Numbered from the stretch's first letter, positions 8,401 to 18,398 are shown. The stretch is DNA of 54,575 bases from Sulfuritalea sp. (GCA_016712985.1 JADJQA010000036.1:1-54575); one strand, 5' to 3'. A program made the numbers and translations. Notes: generated by a model from the letters alone, not told the origin.

Positions 8401-9447
8401 CTATTGGAACTGCGAAAGGAAGCGCAGATCGCTCTCGAAGAACAGGCGCAGGTCGTTGATGCCATAGCGCAACATGGTCAGCCGGTCCGGCCCCATGCCG
8501 AAGGCGAACCCGGTGTATTTTTCGGGGTCGAAGCCGCCGCAGCGCAGGACGTTTGGGTGCACCATGCCGCAACCGGCGATCTCCAGCCAGCGGCCTTCCA
8601 GCGCTCCGCTCATGAAGGCGACATCGATCTCCGCCGAGGGCTCCGTGAACGGGAAGAAGGACGGGCGGAAGCGGACCTTGAGATCGTCCGACTCGAAGAA
8701 GCGCCGCAGGAAATCGGCAACCACGCCCTTGAGGTCGGCAAAGCTCACGTTTTCCCCTATCCAGAGGCCTTCGACCTGGTGGAACATCGGCGAATGCGTG
8801 GCATCGGAATCGACGCGATAGACGCGGCCGGGGCAGATCACGCGCAGTTCCGGCATGGTTTCCAGATCTTCGTGAGCCGCCGCATGGGCCAGCATCGCAC
8901 GGATCTGCACAGGACTGGTGTGCGTGCGCAGCAGCACGTCGTCATGCACCTGGCCATCTTCGCCCAGCAGGTAGAAAGTATCGTGCATCGACCGTGCCGG
9001 ATGGTTCTCCGGCGTGTTGAGCGCAGTGAAATTGTGCCAGTCGGTTTCGATTTCAGGACCGTCGGCAACCTCGAAACCGATGGAGCGGAACAAAGCTTCG
9101 ATGCGATCCAGGCTGATCGTCACCGGATGCAGGCTGCCGCGCGGCATGCCGCGCCCCGGCAGCGTGACATCCAGCGCCTCGGTCGCCAGTTGAGCGTCGA
9201 GCTGGGCGCTCTTCAAGGCCTCGCGCCGCGTCACCAGCGCCGACTCGATGCGTTCCTTGGCGATGTTGATTGCCGCGCCGGCTGTCTTGCGCTGATCCGC
9301 CGGCAGCTTGCCCAAGCCCTTGAGTAGCGCGGTGAGCGAGCCTTCCTTGCCGAGGTAGCGCGCCTTGGCGTCTTCCAGCTTTGCCGACTCGCTGGCTGTG
9401 GCGAAGTCGGCGGTCGCGGAAGCTACGATTTGATACAGGTTATCCAT
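8401..9447 (-). CDS. pheS: Phenylalanine--tRNA ligase alpha subunit
   Basis: 348 aa from the ATG at 9447 (MDNLYQIV); the open frame extends upstream but without family similarity. This is the catalytic subunit that makes phenylalanyl-adenylate. An N-terminal coiled coil comes first, then class II motif 2 around FHQVEGLWIGENVSF and motif 3 near GMGPDRLTMLRYG. The family's phenylalanine-pocket segment GFAFGMG is intact. It lies in the order rplT-pheS-pheT. A copy of the dispersed 12-mer AGTCGGCGCTGG falls inside the coding sequence (9234-9245). Confidence 0.98.
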   Translation of the reverse strand: MDNLYQIVASATADFATASESAKLEDAKARYLGKEGSLTALLKGLGKLPADQRKTAGAAINIAKERIESALVTRREALKSAQLDAQLATEALDVTLPGRGMPRGSLHPVTISLDRIEALFRSIGFEVADGPEIETDWHNFTALNTPENHPARSMHDTFYLLGEDGQVHDDVLLRTHTSPVQIRAMLAHAAAHEDLETMPELRVICPGRVYRVDSDATHSPMFHQVEGLWIGENVSFADLKGVVADFLRRFFESDDLKVRFRPSFFPFTEPSAEIDVAFMSGALEGRWLEIAGCGMVHPNVLRCGGFDPEKYTGFAFGMGPDRLTMLRYGINDLRLFFESDLRFLSQFQ

Positions 9448-9588
9448 TGATCGGCGCAAAATGACAGCAATACAAACCAGTTTCAGTACAGGCCAATGCC
9501 AGGCTTTTTCGCCATTGGGAGCAGCGGCCGGAACCAAAGAAGGAGATCCCCAGCAGCCCTTGGCCTCCCGCTCCGGATACAGCGAGGC

Positions 9589-9948
9589 TCAGGCCGTCAG
9601 TTGCGGCTTGGCCTGTGCGGCCGGCGCGGCAAATGCCGGCTTGTCGAAGATGGCGAGATCGGCCAGCACCTTGCGATCAACCTCGATCGATGCCTTCTTC
9701 AGGCCGTTCATCAAGGTGCTGTACTTCATGCCCAGTTCGCGGGCTGCCGCATTGATCCGCGCGATCCACAGGACGCGGAATTGCCGTTTGCGTTGACGAC
9801 GGTCCCTGTAGGCGTATTGCCCGGCCTTCATCACCGCTTCCTTGGCGATGCGATAGACCTTGCTGCGACGTCCGCGATAACCCTTGGCCTGGTCGAGAAC
9901 CTTCTTGTGGCGCGCGCGCGCCGTTACACCACGTTTTACTCTTGGCAT
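9589..9948 (-). CDS. rplT: 50S ribosomal protein L20
   Basis: 119 aa, the standard length, starting at MPRVKRGVTARARHKK. L20 binds 23S rRNA early in 50S assembly and in many bacteria represses its own operon. The highly basic N-terminus and the LWIARINAAARELGMKYS segment are characteristic. It sits between rpmI (10 bases upstream) and pheS (about 140 bases downstream). That downstream gap shows no terminator I can recognise. Confidence 0.98.
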   Translation of the reverse strand: MPRVKRGVTARARHKKVLDQAKGYRGRRSKVYRIAKEAVMKAGQYAYRDRRQRKRQFRVLWIARINAAARELGMKYSTLMNGLKKASIEVDRKVLADLAIFDKPAFAAPAAQAKPQLTA

Positions 9949-9958
9949 GGGGCTCTCC

Positions 9959-10156
9959 TCAGGCGTTGGGCAGCATGGCGCGCACGGACTTGACGTCGGA
10001 GGCATGCACAGTGTGCACACCGCGCAACTGGCGCTTGCTCTTGGTGGTCTTCTTGGTCAGGATGTGGCGCTTGAATGCAGTAGCGCGCTTGATGCTCCCT
10101 GACGCGCGCACAACAAAGCGCTTCTTGGCACCGCTCTTGGTCTTCATCTTCGGCAT
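9959..10156 (-). CDS. rpmI: 50S ribosomal protein L35
   Basis: 65 aa, starting MPKMKTKSGAKKRF, with the conserved KRHILTKKTTKSKRQLRG segment. It is a small, very basic protein of the large ribosomal subunit. I placed the start at 10156 because the upstream extension has no family similarity and the conserved N-terminus begins there. It is part of the infC-rpmI-rplT block. Confidence 0.98.
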   Translation of the reverse strand: MPKMKTKSGAKKRFVVRASGSIKRATAFKRHILTKKTTKSKRQLRGVHTVHASDVKSVRAMLPNA

Positions 10157-10272
10157 CGAAGATCTCCCTATGACATGGCTGCCAGGTGTTTCCCGCCTCG
10201 GGAATGCTTGGTGACCCGCAACCACTTCTTGTTTCCGCATGCCATGCATGCGGAACAGATTCTGTTACCCGC

Positions 10273-10800
10273 TCAGTGCGGCTTCTTCTTGGAAGCCGCC
10301 AGCACCATGATCAGCTGACGTCCTTCCATTTTCGGCCACTGCTCTACCATCGCCTGCTGCTCGAGATCGACCTTGATTCGTTCCAGCATGCGCATGCCGA
10401 TTTCCTGGTGCGCCATCTCGCGTCCACGAAAACGCAAGGTGATTTTTGCCTTGTCACCTTCGCTCAGAAACTTGATCACATTGCGCAGCTTGATCTGGTA
10501 GTCATTTTCGTCCGTGCCCGGCCGAAACTTCACTTCCTTCACCACCACCTGCTTCTGCTTCAGCTTGGCCTCGTGCTGACGTTTGGCCTCTTGGTACTTG
10601 AACTTGCCGATGTCCATGATCTTGCAGACCGGCGGCACGGCAGTTGGAGCAATTTCCACCAGATCCACACCGGCTTCTTCAGCCAGCGCCAGCGCATGAC
10701 GAATCGAGACTATTCCCAGTTGCTCTCCGTCCTCCCCGACCAAACGTATCTCGGGGGTGGTGATCTCTTCATTGAGACGCTGCGATTTATCCTGAGCGAT
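10273..10800 (-). CDS. infC: Translation initiation factor IF-3, AUC start
   Basis: 175 aa when begun at the ATC codon at 10798-10800 (IAQDKSQRLNEEI, read as fMet). IF-3 keeps 30S subunits free and rejects non-canonical start codons. That is why infC itself typically begins with AUU or AUC and so regulates its own translation. A GGAG lies 9 bases upstream of the ATC. The ATG seven bases upstream is out of frame and closes after six codons. Starting at the first in-frame ATG would remove 19 conserved residues. Both domains are present, including IGMRMLERIK near the C-terminus. The thrS stop is 28 bases upstream. Confidence 0.96.
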   Translation of the reverse strand: MAQDKSQRLNEEITTPEIRLVGEDGEQLGIVSIRHALALAEEAGVDLVEIAPTAVPPVCKIMDIGKFKYQEAKRQHEAKLKQKQVVVKEVKFRPGTDENDYQIKLRNVIKFLSEGDKAKITLRFRGREMAHQEIGMRMLERIKVDLEQQAMVEQWPKMEGRQLIMVLAASKKKPH

Positions 10801-10828
10801 GGTTCATATCTCCAAAAAATTCAAAAAA

Positions 10829-12744
10829 TCAGACCGCTACGCTTCTGGTGCATTTTTCATGCATCAGACGTTCGATCAAGGCCTGGGGGACATCTGCCCG
10901 AGATCCTGATTGCCGCGGGCACGTATAGCGACCAACCCAGCGGCCTTTTCCTTGTCGCCAACGACAACGATGTAAGGCCGCTTCAACAAGCTATGTTCGC
11001 GGATTTTATAGTTAATTTTCTCTCCACGCAAATCGCTCTCGACACGCAGACCGGCTTCGCGCAGCATTTTCGCCACATCTTCCGCGTAATCCGTCTGCGC
11101 TTCCGAGATATTCGTCACCACCACCTGCACCGGCGCCAGCCAAAGCGGGAAGAGCGCCCGCGTGGTTCTCGACCAGGATGCCGATGAAACGCTCGAGCGA
11201 TCCGGGGATCGCCCGATGCAGCATCACCGAGTATGGCGGCTGTTGTCCTCGCCCACGAACTCGGCGCCGAGGCGGCCGGGCATGGAGAAATCGACCTGCA
11301 CCGTGCCGCACTGCCAGGAGCGGCCGATGGCGTCCTTGATGTGGAACTCGATCTTGGGGCCGTAGAAGGCTCCCTCTCCGGGCAGTTCGGTCCATGCGAG
11401 GCCCGAGGCGCGCAGGCCGCTGCGCAGCGCCTCCTCGGCCTTGTCCCAGACCTCGTCGGAACCGACGCGACCTTCGGGGCGCAAGGCGATCTTGACCGCA
11501 ACGTCGGTAAAGCCGAAATCCTCGTAGACTTCCCTCAGCAGTACGTTGAAGGCAATCACCTCCGACGGAATCTGGTCCTCGGTACAAAAAATATGCCCAT
11601 CGTCCTGGGTAAAGCCGCGCACGCGCATCACGCCGTGCAAGGCGCCCGATGGCTCGTTGCGATGGCAGGAACCAAACTCGCCGTAGCGCAAAGGCAGGTC
11701 GCGGTAGGAGCGCACGCCCATGTTGAATATCTGCACATGGCCGGGGCAGTTCATCGGTTTCACGCCGTAGTCACGGTTCTCCGATGTCGTGGTAAACATG
11801 TTGTCCTTGAAGTGCGCCAGGTGCCCCGACTTTTCCCACAGACTGATGTCGAGGACCTGCGGGCAGCGCACTTCCTGATAGCCGTTGTCGCGATAGACAC
11901 GTCGCATATACTGTTCGACCTCCTGCCACACAGTCCAGCCGTGCGGATGCCAGAAAACCATTCCAGGCGCTTCTTCCTGCAGGTGAAAGAGATCGAGCTG
12001 TCGGCCGAGCTTGCGGTGATCGCGCTTTTCGGCTTCTTCCAGCATGTGCAGGTAGGCAGCAAGCTCTTCCTTCTTTGCCCAGGCCGTCCCATAGATGCGC
12101 TGCAACTGCTCGTTCTTCTGGTCGCCGCGCCAGTAGGCGCCGGCCACTTTCATCAGCTTGAAGATCCTGAGTCTGGCGGTGGACGGCACGTGCGGGCCGC
12201 GGCAGAGGTCGATGAAGTCGCCTTCGCGATACAGCGATACTTCCTCGCCCTGCGGAATCGCCGTAATCAACTCCGCCTTGTAGTGCTCGCCGATGGACTT
12301 GAAGAACTCCACCGCCTTGTCGCGCGACCAGACTTCGCGCGTGACCGGGAAGTCCTTCTTCGCCAGTTCGGCCATGCGCTTTTCGATGGCCGCCAGGTCT
12401 TCCGGCGTGAAAGGTCGCTTGTACGCAAAGTCGTAGTAGAAGCCGTTTTCGATCACCGGGCCAATGGTCACCTGCGCCTCGGGGAACAGATCCTTGACCG
12501 CATAGGCCAGCAGGTGCGAAGTCGAATGGCGAATGATGTCAAGGCCATCGGCATCCTTGTCGGTGACGATGGCAACCTCGGCATCACGCTCGATCAGGAA
12601 AGACGTATCGACCAGCTTGCCATCGACGCGCCCGGCCAGCGCGGCCTTGGCCAGGCCGGCACCAATCGAGGCGGCGACCTCGGCTACCGTGACCGCATCA
12701 GGGTATTCGCGCTTCGATCCATCAGGCAAGGTGATCAACGGCAT
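10829..12744 (-). CDS. thrS: Threonine--tRNA ligase, frame broken by three indels
   Basis: The full reading, start MPLITLPDGS to the TGA at 10829-10831, would be about 639 aa, normal for ThrRS. The TGS, editing, catalytic (class II, with GVKPMNCPGHVQIF) and anticodon-binding domains are all recognisable. The frame breaks three times: near 11230 (SRHTPVML region, one C missing), near 11152 (FPLWLAPVQ region, net two bases missing) and near 10887 (MSPQALIERL, one C missing). The first two cancel, and the third moves the stop. The protein is essential and the losses sit in G/C-rich stretches, so sequencing or consensus error is far more likely than gene death. It heads the translation operon. 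Confidence 0.93.
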
Positions 12745-12894
12745 ATTCGCTGGCTCCGGAAAAGCAACAGGGCGCACGGTTCACGCGGGAATCACGGAGT
12801 GCGCCCTGCCAATCTGATCCAAAAATTTTATCACAGCGTCCGATTGCCTTGCGGCATCATTTCGCCATCGCCATAGACAAAAGGAAGCCCATTC

Positions 12895-13320
12895 ATGGAT
12901 ATCGACGGATTCATGGAGAACTACAAACGTGCCTGGGAAACCAGCGACGAGAATCTGCTGGCATCGCTGTTCACGCCTGACGGCAGCTATCGCAACACGC
13001 CCTTCGCCATGCAGCAGGGGCATGAAGCCATCAAGCAGTACTGGCAACGCACCAAGCTGCAGACCGACATCCGGCTAAGCTATGAGGTGCTCCAGCGTCA
13101 CGCCAGCGGAGGCATCGCCCACTGGCACACCACCTACCAGGTCACCTCGGAAGACATGTTCAAGATGTGGGCCGCATCGACCGGCACCAACATGCTGGCG
13201 CGAAATCCTGGCGACCCGCTGCCGCGCCTGGCACTGGATGGCATAACCATCGTCGAAATCGATGACAATGGACTGTGCCGCGACCTTCGCCTCTGGTGGC
13301 ACAGCCGGATCGACGACTGA
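12895..13320 (+). CDS. SnoaL-like / NTF2-fold protein of unknown substrate
   Basis: 141 aa, start ATG preceded by AAAGGAAG. The N-terminus (DGFMENYKRAWETSDENLLASLFTPDG) is typical of the nuclear-transport-factor-2 fold family that includes SnoaL-type enzymes and many single-domain proteins of unknown function. The conserved W at the end of helix 1 and the GHEAIKQYW segment support this. No signal peptide is seen. It is divergent from thrS and ends at a bidirectional terminator shared with tRNA-Val. I cannot name a substrate. Confidence 0.75.
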   Translation: MDIDGFMENYKRAWETSDENLLASLFTPDGSYRNTPFAMQQGHEAIKQYWQRTKLQTDIRLSYEVLQRHASGGIAHWHTTYQVTSEDMFKMWAASTGTNMLARNPGDPLPRLALDGITIVEIDDNGLCRDLRLWWHSRIDD

Positions 13321-13331
13321 AATCGACAAAA

Positions 13332-13367
13332 CGAGGCGGCCGCAGGAAAAATCCTGGGGCCGCTTCG
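13332..13367. terminator. Bidirectional terminator
   Basis: A hairpin with about 14 of 16 pairs (CGAGGCGGCCGCAGGA with the facing strand) and an A/T loop. It lies between the SnoaL-like gene (+) and tRNA-Val (-) and has T-rich tails on both sides, so it can serve both. Confidence 0.75.
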
Positions 13368-13373
13368 TGAATT

Positions 13374-13450
13374 TGGTAGGCGCGAGTGGACTCGAACCAC
13401 CGACCCCCACCATGTCAAGGTGGTGCTCTAACCAGCTGAGCTACGCGCCT
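13374..13450 (-). tRNA. tRNA-Val (anticodon GAC)
   Basis: A 77-base cloverleaf: acceptor AGGCGCG/CGCGCCT, discriminator A, encoded CCA. The anticodon stem CCACC/GGTGG encloses the loop TTGACAT, giving anticodon GAC (valine; GUC/GUU codons). It stands alone on the minus strand, ending at the hairpin at 13332-13367. Confidence 0.96.
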
Positions 13451-13566
13451 GCTGCTGCGGGCGCAAATTCTACCGGAATCGCGCCTGCGGTCAAACGGTT
13501 TTGGCTTCGGCCGCTGTGCTTGACGCCGATGAGACCGGCGTTAGCTTCCACCAAGACTGCGTTTTC

Positions 13567-15460
13567 TCAGCCCGCCAAGGCAGCCTTGATCTGATCGAGC
13601 GTGGACGTGTCGTCGATGGTCGTCAGGTCTCCGGCGTCGCGGCCTTCAGCGAGCGCCTGGATGGAACGGCGCAGCATCTTGCCCGAGCGCGTCTTCGGCA
13701 GGCCCGTGACGAAATGAACCCGCTTGGGCCGCGCAATGGCGCCCAGGCTGTTGTCTACCGCTTTCTTGATCTCCGCCTCCAGCGCCGCACGCAGTTCAGG
13801 CGTGGCTACCCTCGCCTGATCCTTGACCACGGCAAAAGCCACTGGCTCCTGGCCTTTCAACTGGTCGTTGACGCCCACCACGGCAACTTCTGCAACCGCC
13901 GCGTGCCCCTGGATGGCCTCTTCAATCTCGCGCGTGCCGAGTCGATGGCCGGCGACATTGATGACGTCGTCGGTGCGCCCGAGAATGAAGTGGTATCCCT
14001 CGTCGTCCTTGATGCCCCAGTCAAATGACGAATACACCAGCGGATCCTTGAACAGGCTGAAGTAGGTCTTGACGAAGCGATCGTCATCGCCCCACACGGT
14101 CGACAGGCAGCCGGGCGGCAGCGGCGGCACGATGCCGACAATGCCCTTTTCATTGGCATCGCAGACAGTGCCGTCTTCACGGAAAATCCGCAGGTCATAG
14201 CCATACACTGGGAAGCTCGGCGTACCGAACTTGATCTTGGTGTCCCTCGACGCCGCGCACGGTGGCCAGGATCGGCCAACCGGTCTCGGTCTGCCAGTAA
14301 TTGTCGATCACCGGCAGATTGAGTTCGCCCATGATCCATTCGTGGGTCGGCTGATCCAGCGGCTCGCCGGCGAGGAACAGGTGCTTGAGCGAGGACAGGT
14401 CGTACTTGTGCAGCCAACTGTTGTCGCTCTTCTTCAGCACGCGAATCGCGGTGGGCGCCGAGAACATGACGTTCACCTTGTACTTTTCGACGAGCTGCCA
14501 CCAGATACCCGGATCCGGGCGAATCGGCGTGCCTTCGTACATCACGGTGCACATCCCGGCGATCAACGGGCCATAGATGATGTAGCTGTGGCCGACCACC
14601 CAGCCGATGTCCGAAGTCGAGAACATGGTCTCGCCCTCGAAGCCGGTAAAGATATGCTTCATCGACGATGCCAGGGCAACCGCGTAGCCGCCGGTGTCGC
14701 GCTGCACGCCCTTCGGCTTGCCGGTGGTGCCCGAGGTGTAGAGGATGTACGAGGGCTCGGAGGATTCCATCCACTCGCAGGGTACCTCGGCGTTCATGTG
14801 TTGCGCGCGCAATTCGGCGTAGTCCACGTCCCGCCCGGCAACTTTCGGCCATCCCTTGTCGAGGCCGCGGTCGATCATCAGCACCTTCGCCGGGGGGAAT
14901 TCGGAGAGTTTGCAGGCCTCATCGAGCAGGTGCTTGTAGGGCACCGCCTTTCCGCCACGCATGCCCGCATCGCTTGATACGATCAGCTTCGGCTTGGCAT
15001 CGTCAATACGGGTCGCCAGCGAACCGGAGGCGAAGCCGCCAAATACCACCGAGTGGATGGCGCCGATGCGCGCGCAAGCGAGGATGGCAAAGGTCGCCTC
15101 GGCGATCATCGGCATGTAGACCAGCACACGGTCACCCTTACCCACGCCCAGCGACTTCATGATCGCCGCCATGCGCATGACTTCCGATTTCAATTCGGCA
15201 AACGAGTAAATTTTCTCCTCGTTGGTCTCGGTCGAGACGTAGACCAGCGCACGAGCATTCGGCCGCTTGGCGGCATGGCGATCGACGGCGTTGTAACAGA
15301 GGTTGATCTCGCCGCCGGAGAACCACTTGACAAACGGCGGCTTGCTGTAGTCGCGAATCGTCTGCGGCGGCTTATGCCAGTCGACCAGCTTCGCCTCCTC
15401 GCTCCAGAACGCTTCGGGTTGCTCGATCGAACGCTTGAAGAACTCTGCATATTTTCCCAT
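13567..15460 (-). CDS. prpE: Propionyl-CoA synthetase, one frameshift
   Basis: About 630 aa when the frame is repaired near 14245. It activates propionate, and often acrylate, with ATP and CoA. It matches PrpE closely along its length: MGKYAEFFKRSIEQPEAFW at the start, the AMP-binding loop YTSGTTGKPKGVQRD, the YWQTETGWPI motif, and the C-terminal PKTRSGKMLRR. The lysine of that last motif is the known acylation switch of this enzyme family. The break lies after TVRGVEG, and the other frame continues with KIKFGTPSFPVYGYD. The ATG at 15460 has GAGG 8 bases upstream. It follows acuI in the same direction, suggesting a joint acrylate/propionate role. Confidence 0.92.
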
Positions 15461-15595
15461 GTCAATCCTCGTTGGTTTTAGTTGCGGGCACTACGTTTTG
15501 ACTCCGATGAAGCTGGTGCTAGCCTCCACTGAAAGTCCGCTACGCTCCGTTTTGTTTCGCGGTTTTTCAGAAAGATGAGCTTGATGATTCCAGCT

Positions 15596-16588
15596 TCAAT
15601 GGGCGATCCTGACCACGACGCGACCCTTGGCTCGCCCCGCGATGAAGTCGTCGAATGCCGCCGGCAAATCAGCAAAGGCAATGTCGCGAATCATCGCGCC
15701 CGAGAGATGGGCAGGACGCATATCGGTGGCAAGGTGTCGCCAGACTTCCTCGCGCTGCGGCATCGGGCGGTTGACTGAATCGATTCCCAGCAGACTCACG
15801 CCGCGCAATATGAACGGCATGACGGTCGTATTAAGACTGAAACCGGCGGCTAGACCGACCGAGGCCAGCGTTCCGCCAATCTGCATGGTGCTGGCCATCC
15901 AGGCCAGCACGTCACCGCCCAGGTTATCCACCGCGCCGGCCCAGGTTTCCTTGCCCAGCGGCTTGATCTTGGCATGATCGAGCGACTGGCGCAGCAGAAC
16001 CTCCTTCGCGCCGAGGCCCTTCAGATAGTCGGTCTCGGCCTCCTTGCCAGTCAGGGCAACGACGTGATAGCCGCGCTTGACCAGGATCTCGATCGCGATA
16101 CTTCCAACTCCGCCGGTAGCACCCGAAACGATCACTGGTCCCTTGTGCGGCGCCAAACCGTTGTGCTCCATGCGCACCACCGCAATCCCGGCGGTAAAAC
16201 CCGCGGTACCCAGAGCCATCGCGTCATGCAAGGATAGGCCGGCCGGCAACTTGAGCACCCACTCGGCTGGCAGGCGGGCCATTTCCGCGTAGCCGCCATG
16301 ATGCGCGACGCCGATATCGTAGCTGGTAGCGAGTACCTCGTCGCCAGGTTTGAAGCGGGAATCCGTGCTGGCCGTTACCCGCCCGGCCAGATCAACGCCG
16401 CCGACGCAGGGAAAGCGGCGAATGATGCGCCCCGCCCCGGTCGCGGCCAAGGCGTCCTTGTAGTTGATGCTGGAGTGGGTGACGGCGATGGTGGCTTCGC
16501 CACGATCGAGTTGCGACTCGTCCATATCAACGAATTGGCTGACTATCTTGCCTTCTTCCTGATTGATCAGGTAAGCCTTGAAACCCAC
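15596..16588 (-). CDS. acuI: AcuI/YhdH-type acrylyl-CoA reductase (NADPH)
   Basis: 330 aa from a GTG start at 16588 with an AGGAGG site 6 bases upstream. It is a medium-chain reductase without the catalytic zinc ligands of alcohol dehydrogenases. The dinucleotide motif is GATGGVGSIA, and the YKDALAATG and GTAGFTAG segments are characteristic of the YhdH/AcuI group. That group reduces acrylyl-CoA to propionyl-CoA with NADPH, which prevents build-up of a toxic electrophile. The prpE gene 135 bases downstream on the same strand makes this assignment stronger. Another quinone-reductase-like substrate cannot be excluded. Confidence 0.87.
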   Translation of the reverse strand: MGFKAYLINQEEGKIVSQFVDMDESQLDRGEATIAVTHSSINYKDALAATGAGRIIRRFPCVGGVDLAGRVTASTDSRFKPGDEVLATSYDIGVAHHGGYAEMARLPAEWVLKLPAGLSLHDAMALGTAGFTAGIAVVRMEHNGLAPHKGPVIVSGATGGVGSIAIEILVKRGYHVVALTGKEAETDYLKGLGAKEVLLRQSLDHAKIKPLGKETWAGAVDNLGGDVLAWMASTMQIGGTLASVGLAAGFSLNTTVMPFILRGVSLLGIDSVNRPMPQREEVWRHLATDMRPAHLSGAMIRDIAFADLPAAFDDFIAGRAKGRVVVRIAH

Positions 16589-16718
16589 GCTAGCCTCCTC
16601 GAATTCCTGTGCTGTCGGTATCCGACAGTCGTGATCTCTATGGTCTCTTGCGTACTTGAGGGCTCAATTATAGCCAGACAAGACAAAAATGGCATCGCAT
16701 CGACAAGCACAAAAGGGG

Positions 16719-16748
16719 TTTACAGGAAGTGCCGGTCAAAGCTATAGT
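16719..16748 (+). promoter_or_regulatory. Sigma-70-like promoter giving a near-leaderless mRNA
   Basis: TTTACA (16719-16724), an 18-base spacer, then TATAGT (16743-16748). A start point about 7 bases later falls at or next to the ATG at 16757. No Shine-Dalgarno sequence lies before that ATG. Confidence 0.5.
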
Positions 16749-16756
16749 CCGTCCCG

Positions 16757-17269
16757 ATGCGAATAATACCCACACGCTTGACGAAAGCTTTGCTCGTCGC
16801 AGCACTGCTTGCTCCCCCCTGCGCCAACGCCGATGAACCCATCGTGGTTCCGCCGCCATTGCAGGTATCCTTCGTTGATCGCGCCACGGCGACGGCGCAG
16901 GATGCGATCGATCAGGCCATGGATCTGCTCGGCATCCGCTATCGCCGAGGCGGCACTTCGCCGGAAGCGGGCTTCGACTGTTCCGGATTCGTCAGCCATG
17001 TTTTTCGTGAAGGCCTTGGACTGATACTGCCGCGCAGTTCGAAGGAAATGAGCCGGTCAGGTGAAATAATCGGGCAGGAAGATCTGCGCCCTGGCGATCT
17101 GGTGTTCTTCAATACAATGCGCAAGGCCTTCTCCCATGTTGGCATCTATCTTGGCGACAATCAGTTTGTCCATGCTCCACGCAGCGGCGGGCGGGTTCGC
17201 ATCGAGGATCTGCGCGACGGCTACTGGACGAAGCGCTTCAACGGAGCCCGTCGCGTCAAACTAGAGTAG
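16757..17269 (+). CDS. Secreted NlpC/P60-family cell-wall hydrolase
   Basis: 170 aa. A signal peptide with cleavage near ANA-DE (residues 22-27) sends it to the periplasm. The C40 cysteine-peptidase fold has catalytic C75 (FDCSGFVSHVF), H127 (FSHVGIYLG) and H139 (FVHAPRSGG). These enzymes usually cut peptide stems of peptidoglycan. There is no SH3 or LysM anchor domain. It is divergent from acuI and has a consensus-like promoter but no ribosome-binding site. The next gene starts about 110 bases later and has its own Fur-type control region, so the two are probably independent. Confidence 0.92.
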   Translation: MRIIPTRLTKALLVAALLAPPCANADEPIVVPPPLQVSFVDRATATAQDAIDQAMDLLGIRYRRGGTSPEAGFDCSGFVSHVFREGLGLILPRSSKEMSRSGEIIGQEDLRPGDLVFFNTMRKAFSHVGIYLGDNQFVHAPRSGGRVRIEDLRDGYWTKRFNGARRVKLE

Positions 17270-17322
17270 TCATAAACAATGCTCAGGACGCCAGCTGCGG
17301 GCTGGCTTTATTTTTACTTGCA

Positions 17323-17341
17323 ATTGAGAATGATTCTTAAT
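17323..17341 (+). promoter_or_regulatory. Fur-box-like operator before fbpA
   Basis: ATTGAGAATGATTCTTAAT is a near-palindrome resembling the Fur consensus. A second half-like site (AATCATTATCAA) follows at 17350-17361. It lies about 40 bases before an iron-binding-protein gene, where iron repression through Fur is expected. Confidence 0.75.
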
Positions 17342-17381
17342 ACACTACCAATCATTATCAACCCTAATTGGAATTTTCGTC

Positions 17382-18398
17382 ATGAAATCATCCCGCCTAC
17401 TCCTCACGCTGTTTGCAACCTGCACATTTACCGCTGCAACGGCACAGGAAAAAGTTCTCAACCTGTACTCCGCCCGTCACTACCAGACGGACGAAGCGCT
17501 CTACGCCAATTTCACCAAGCAGACCGGGATCAAGATCAATCGTATCGAGGCCAAGGAAGACGAGTTGCTGGAACGAATCCGCAATGAAGGCGCCAACAGC
17601 CCAGCCGACATTTTCCTGACAGTGGATGCTGCGCGCCTCGCCAAGGCTGACGAACTCGGCCTGTTCGCGCCGGTGAAGTCGAAACTGCTGGAAGAGCGGA
17701 TTCCGGCCAATCTTCGTAGCCCGGACTGGTTCGCCTTCTCGACCCGCGCACGCGTGATCATCGCCAACAGGGACCTAGTCAAGACTGAAGACGTGCAGAA
17801 CTACGAAGACCTGGCCAGCTCCAAACTTAGGGGCAAGGTCTGCTCGCGCTCGGGCAGTCACCCCTACAACATTTCCCTGATGGCCGCGCTGATTGCGCAT
17901 ATCGGCGAAGCCAAGGCCGAGGAATGGGCTCGCGGCGTGGTGGCCAATTTCGCCCGCGCCCCCAAAGGCGGCGACACCGACCAGATCAAGTCTGTCGCTG
18001 CCGGCGAATGCGGCGTGGCGGTCTCCAACACCTACTACCTCGCCCGCCTGCTACGTTCCGAAAAGGCCGAAGATCGCCGCCTGATGGAGCGTGTCGCCAT
18101 TATCTGGCCGAACCAGAAAACCTATGGTACCCACATCAACATCTCCGGCGGCGGCATGCTGAAAGCCGCGCCTAACAAGGAATCCGCCGTCAAGTTCCTC
18201 GAATACCTCGCCGGCGACGATGCCCAGCGCTACTTCGCCGACGGCAACAACGAATGGCCGGCCGTCGCCAGCGTACCGGTAAAGAATCTGGCACTGGAAA
18301 CGATGGGCAACTTCAAGGCGGACAGCCTGCCAGTGGCCACGCTCGCGAAAAATGCCGTCGCCGCCCAACGGATCTACGACCGTGCCGGATGGAAATAG
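17382..18398 (+). CDS. fbpA: Periplasmic ferric-iron-binding protein of an ABC importer
   Basis: 338 aa with a signal peptide cut near TAATAQ-EK. It belongs to the FbpA/FutA family, which captures Fe3+ in the periplasm for the inner-membrane importer. The mature start VLNLYSARHYQTDEALYANF and the tyrosine pair in SNTYYLARL, the usual iron ligands, are both present. GTHINISGGGMLKAAPN is also typical of this group. Fur-type sites sit upstream. The matching permease and ATPase genes lie 4-7 kb away behind three unrelated genes. The 3' end of this gene occurs again, inverted, at the end of the window. Confidence 0.93.
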   Translation: MKSSRLLLTLFATCTFTAATAQEKVLNLYSARHYQTDEALYANFTKQTGIKINRIEAKEDELLERIRNEGANSPADIFLTVDAARLAKADELGLFAPVKSKLLEERIPANLRSPDWFAFSTRARVIIANRDLVKTEDVQNYEDLASSKLRGKVCSRSGSHPYNISLMAALIAHIGEAKAEEWARGVVANFARAPKGGDTDQIKSVAAGECGVAVSNTYYLARLLRSEKAEDRRLMERVAIIWPNQKTYGTHINISGGGMLKAAPNKESAVKFLEYLAGDDAQRYFADGNNEWPAVASVPVKNLALETMGNFKADSLPVATLAKNAVAAQRIYDRAGWK

